Of a stretch of DNA of 7,779 nt, positions 6,406 through 7,779 are shown one piece after another; positions within the stretch are counted from its first letter, which is position 1, and each line of letters opens with the position of its first letter. Below the pieces are notes generated by a model, which was not told the origin of the DNA, ran no database searches, and saw nothing but the letters and a program-made list of their open reading frames with translations. Source of the stretch: Pseudomonadota bacterium (GTDB lineage Bacteria; Pseudomonadota; Alphaproteobacteria; ATCC43930; CGMCC-115725); contig JAJYIC010000112.1 of NCBI GenBank assembly GCA_021790295.1, forward strand, positions 1 through 7,779. Direction: 5' to 3'. The translations under genes and the position numbers were made by a program.

Positions 6406-7298
6406 GGCGCAGTGGCAATAGCGGCGGGCGCATCGGCCCCTCTCTGCAGAAAAGTTGGGACCGCCGCGCCGCCGCCAATTTCATCGCCGGAGGATGCGGC
6501 AGCGGCCTCGCCATCCTTTCTTCTGCAAACGCATTGTGGAGCGGGAATCTCGAACCTTCCGCTTTCGCTGCGGCCGCCGTCCTCATCGCTTTGGGCCTCC
6601 TATTCGTGTGGTTCGAAATCGGCCGGCCTTGGCGTTTCCTCCACGTCTTTTTTCATCCGCAAACCTCGTGGATGACGCGCGAAGCGGCTTTGGCGCCGCC
6701 TCTCCTTGTCGCGCTTGCCGCGACGGCCTTGAGCGCAAACCGGGCGGCGGCGGCGGCGTCTGCCCTCCTCGCCCTCGCCTTTCTCGCCACCCAGGCGCGG
6801 ATCCTCAGAGCGGCGCGAGGGATACCGGCCTGGCGCGAGCCTCTAATCCAGCCGCTCATCCTTTCGACCGGGCTTGCCGAAGGCGCCGGCGCCGCCCTCC
6901 TCTTTTTCGCTTTTGCCCCTGTCTCGGAGCGCCTTTTCCTCTCTGTGCTGGCGCTTGCCGCGGTCGCTTTGCGGCAGTTCGCCTGGCGCTTCTATTGCCG
7001 CCGGCTCGAAAGCCGCGGCGCTCCCAAAGGCGCACTCGCGGCTTTGCAGGCGATCGACAAGCCGGTTCTTTGGGCCGCGACCCTTGCGCCCTTTCTTTTC
7101 CTTCTCGCCACTTTCGCTTTTCCTCTTTTCGCCGCGCCTTTCGCGGTCACCGCGGGGGTCTCGGCGATTTTCGGAGGGGTCCTCATCAAGGGCGTCATCG
7201 TGACGCGGGCCGCATTCAACCAAGGCTTCGCCTTGCCGGATCTCCCCGGCCTCGCCGGCACCGGCGGCGGCGCCAGCACAAGACCAGGACGGAGTTGA
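6402..7298 (+). CDS. padD: Membrane anchor subunit, DmsC/NrfD type (PadD-like)
   Basis: This 298-residue, very hydrophobic protein has about eight predicted membrane spans. The first two are near residues 23-45 and 53-72, and the last two are in the segment after IDKPVLW. The loop EIGRPWRFLHVFFHPQTSWMTRE (about residues 72-94) and the C-terminal TRAAFNQGFALP are characteristic of the DmsC/NrfD quinone-interacting anchors. It should hold PadB and PadC at the inner face of the membrane and pass electrons to the quinone pool; the direction is inferred from the pathway. The GTG at 6402 gives a GTGA overlap with the padC stop and has GGGG six bases before it. A TTG at 6390 is in frame but less likely. 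The hydrophilic N-terminus (to about residue 22) is arginine-rich, consistent with staying in the cytoplasm. The downstream ligase gene starts three bases after the stop. Confidence 0.72.
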   Translation: MRRSGNSGGRIGPSLQKSWDRRAAANFIAGGCGSGLAILSSANALWSGNLEPSAFAAAAVLIALGLLFVWFEIGRPWRFLHVFFHPQTSWMTREAALAPPLLVALAATALSANRAAAAASALLALAFLATQARILRAARGIPAWREPLIQPLILSTGLAEGAGAALLFFAFAPVSERLFLSVLALAAVALRQFAWRFYCRRLESRGAPKGALAALQAIDKPVLWAATLAPFLFLLATFAFPLFAAPFAVTAGVSAIFGGVLIKGVIVTRAAFNQGFALPDLPGLAGTGGGASTRPGRS

Positions 7299-7301
7299 AC
7301 C

Positions 7302-7779
7302 ATGTCGACACGCGCATTCGACGCCAAGAGCGGTGCGGCACTCCCCGTTTATTTCTCGCCGGACATCGAACGGATGCCGCGAAAAGAGCTAAAGCGGCTC
7401 CAATTCGAGCGGCTATCGGAAACTCTGCGCAAAGCCTATGCGCATGTGCCGCATTACCGCAAAAGCTTCGAGAAGGCGGGCGTCGGTCCCTTGGCGTTGG
7501 AGAGCCTCGGCGATCTTTCGCGCTTTCCTTTCACCTCCAAGGCCGACCTTCGCGACAATTATCCGTTCGGCCTTTTTGCCGTTCCGCGCGAGGCCCTTCT
7601 TCGCCTTCACGCCTCTTCGGGGACGACAGGAAAACCGACCGTCGTCGGTTACACCGCAACCGACCTCGCCAACTGGGCTCTTCTGATGGCCCGCTCTCTC
7701 GCCTGTGCCGGGGCGCGGCCCGGAGACATCCTTCACAACGCCTATGGCTACGGCCTTTTTACCGGCGGTCTCGGCGCCC
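7302..7779 (+). CDS. paaK: Phenylacetate-CoA ligase, N-terminal part (3' end outside window)
   Basis: The first 159 codons are present; the gene runs off the window, and the family is about 430-440 residues long. The enzyme activates phenylacetate (or a close aryl acetate) to its CoA thioester with ATP, giving AMP and PPi. The N-terminus has the usual YFSPDIERMPRKELKRLQ and YAHVPHYRKSFEKAG. The adenylate-forming ATP-binding loop ASSGTTGKPTVVGYT lies at residues 104-118, and NAYGYGLFTGGLGA, specific for the PaaK group, ends the visible part. The start at ATG 7302 has a clear GGAG (7291-7294) seven bases upstream. Its place right behind the Mo/Fe-S oxidoreductase marks it as the anaerobic-pathway version (called padJ in denitrifying betaproteobacteria) and not part of an aerobic paa ring-epoxidation cluster, none of which is visible here. 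Confidence 0.88.
   Translation, partial: MSTRAFDAKSGAALPVYFSPDIERMPRKELKRLQFERLSETLRKAYAHVPHYRKSFEKAGVGPLALESLGDLSRFPFTSKADLRDNYPFGLFAVPREALLRLHASSGTTGKPTVVGYTATDLANWALLMARSLACAGARPGDILHNAYGYGLFTGGLGA

Noticed and set aside
3023..7298. Thiosulfate or polysulfide reductase (Phs/Psr) operon
   Set aside because: The subunit layout is similar, but the large subunit has no export signal, its Fe-S motif differs, and it is followed directly by phenylacetate-CoA ligase.
7413..7736. Minus-strand frame of 107 codons opposite the ligase gene
   Set aside because: The plus-strand frame encodes an unmistakable PaaK N-terminus, so this is a shadow.
1..7779. CRISPR arrays, tRNA or rRNA genes, insertion sequences
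   Set aside because: I saw no spaced direct repeats, cloverleaf-like segments, transposase motifs or terminal inverted repeats on either strand.

Overview
This window is GC-rich and fully coding apart from one regulatory gap. It looks like an alphaproteobacterium, probably of the Hyphomicrobiales (Rhizobiales). The main reason is the dapE / truA-fmt-def neighbourhood, an order I know from that group. The genus cannot be read from this sequence.

Left part (1-2799) is housekeeping. The 3' half of dapE (lysine/diaminopimelate synthesis) runs on the + strand. It converges on a compact minus-strand operon transcribed def -> fmt -> truA: peptide deformylase, methionyl-tRNA formyltransferase and tRNA pseudouridine synthase A. 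fmt and truA overlap, and def and fmt are 14 bases apart.

The gap between the divergent def and the right-hand operon (2800-2948) is dense with signals. It holds a perfect FNR/FixK-type box, TTGATCCAGATCAA (2858-2871). It also holds an 18-base near-perfect palindrome (2910-2927) that could be a repressor operator, and a candidate def promoter. After it comes a 24-codon leader reading frame (2949-3023). Its stop overlaps the next start as TGATG, and a 7-bp hairpin lies directly before that start.

Right part (3023-7779) is a tightly coupled catabolic operon. It encodes a large molybdopterin oxidoreductase (PadB-like), a four-cluster ferredoxin-like subunit (PadC-like) and a DmsC/NrfD-type membrane anchor (PadD-like), followed by the first 159 codons of a phenylacetate-CoA ligase (PaaK/PadJ). 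Together these match the anaerobic alpha-oxidation route for phenylacetate. The ligase makes phenylacetyl-CoA, and the membrane-bound Mo/Fe-S enzyme oxidises it towards phenylglyoxylate and passes electrons to quinone. The FNR box suggests the operon is switched on when oxygen is low. The substrate assignment rests on family resemblance and gene order, so a close aryl-acetate relative (for example 4-hydroxyphenylacetate) is also possible.

The most interesting parts are the regulatory leader (FNR box, palindrome, coupled leader peptide with hairpin) and the atypical N-terminal Fe-S motif of the Mo subunit.
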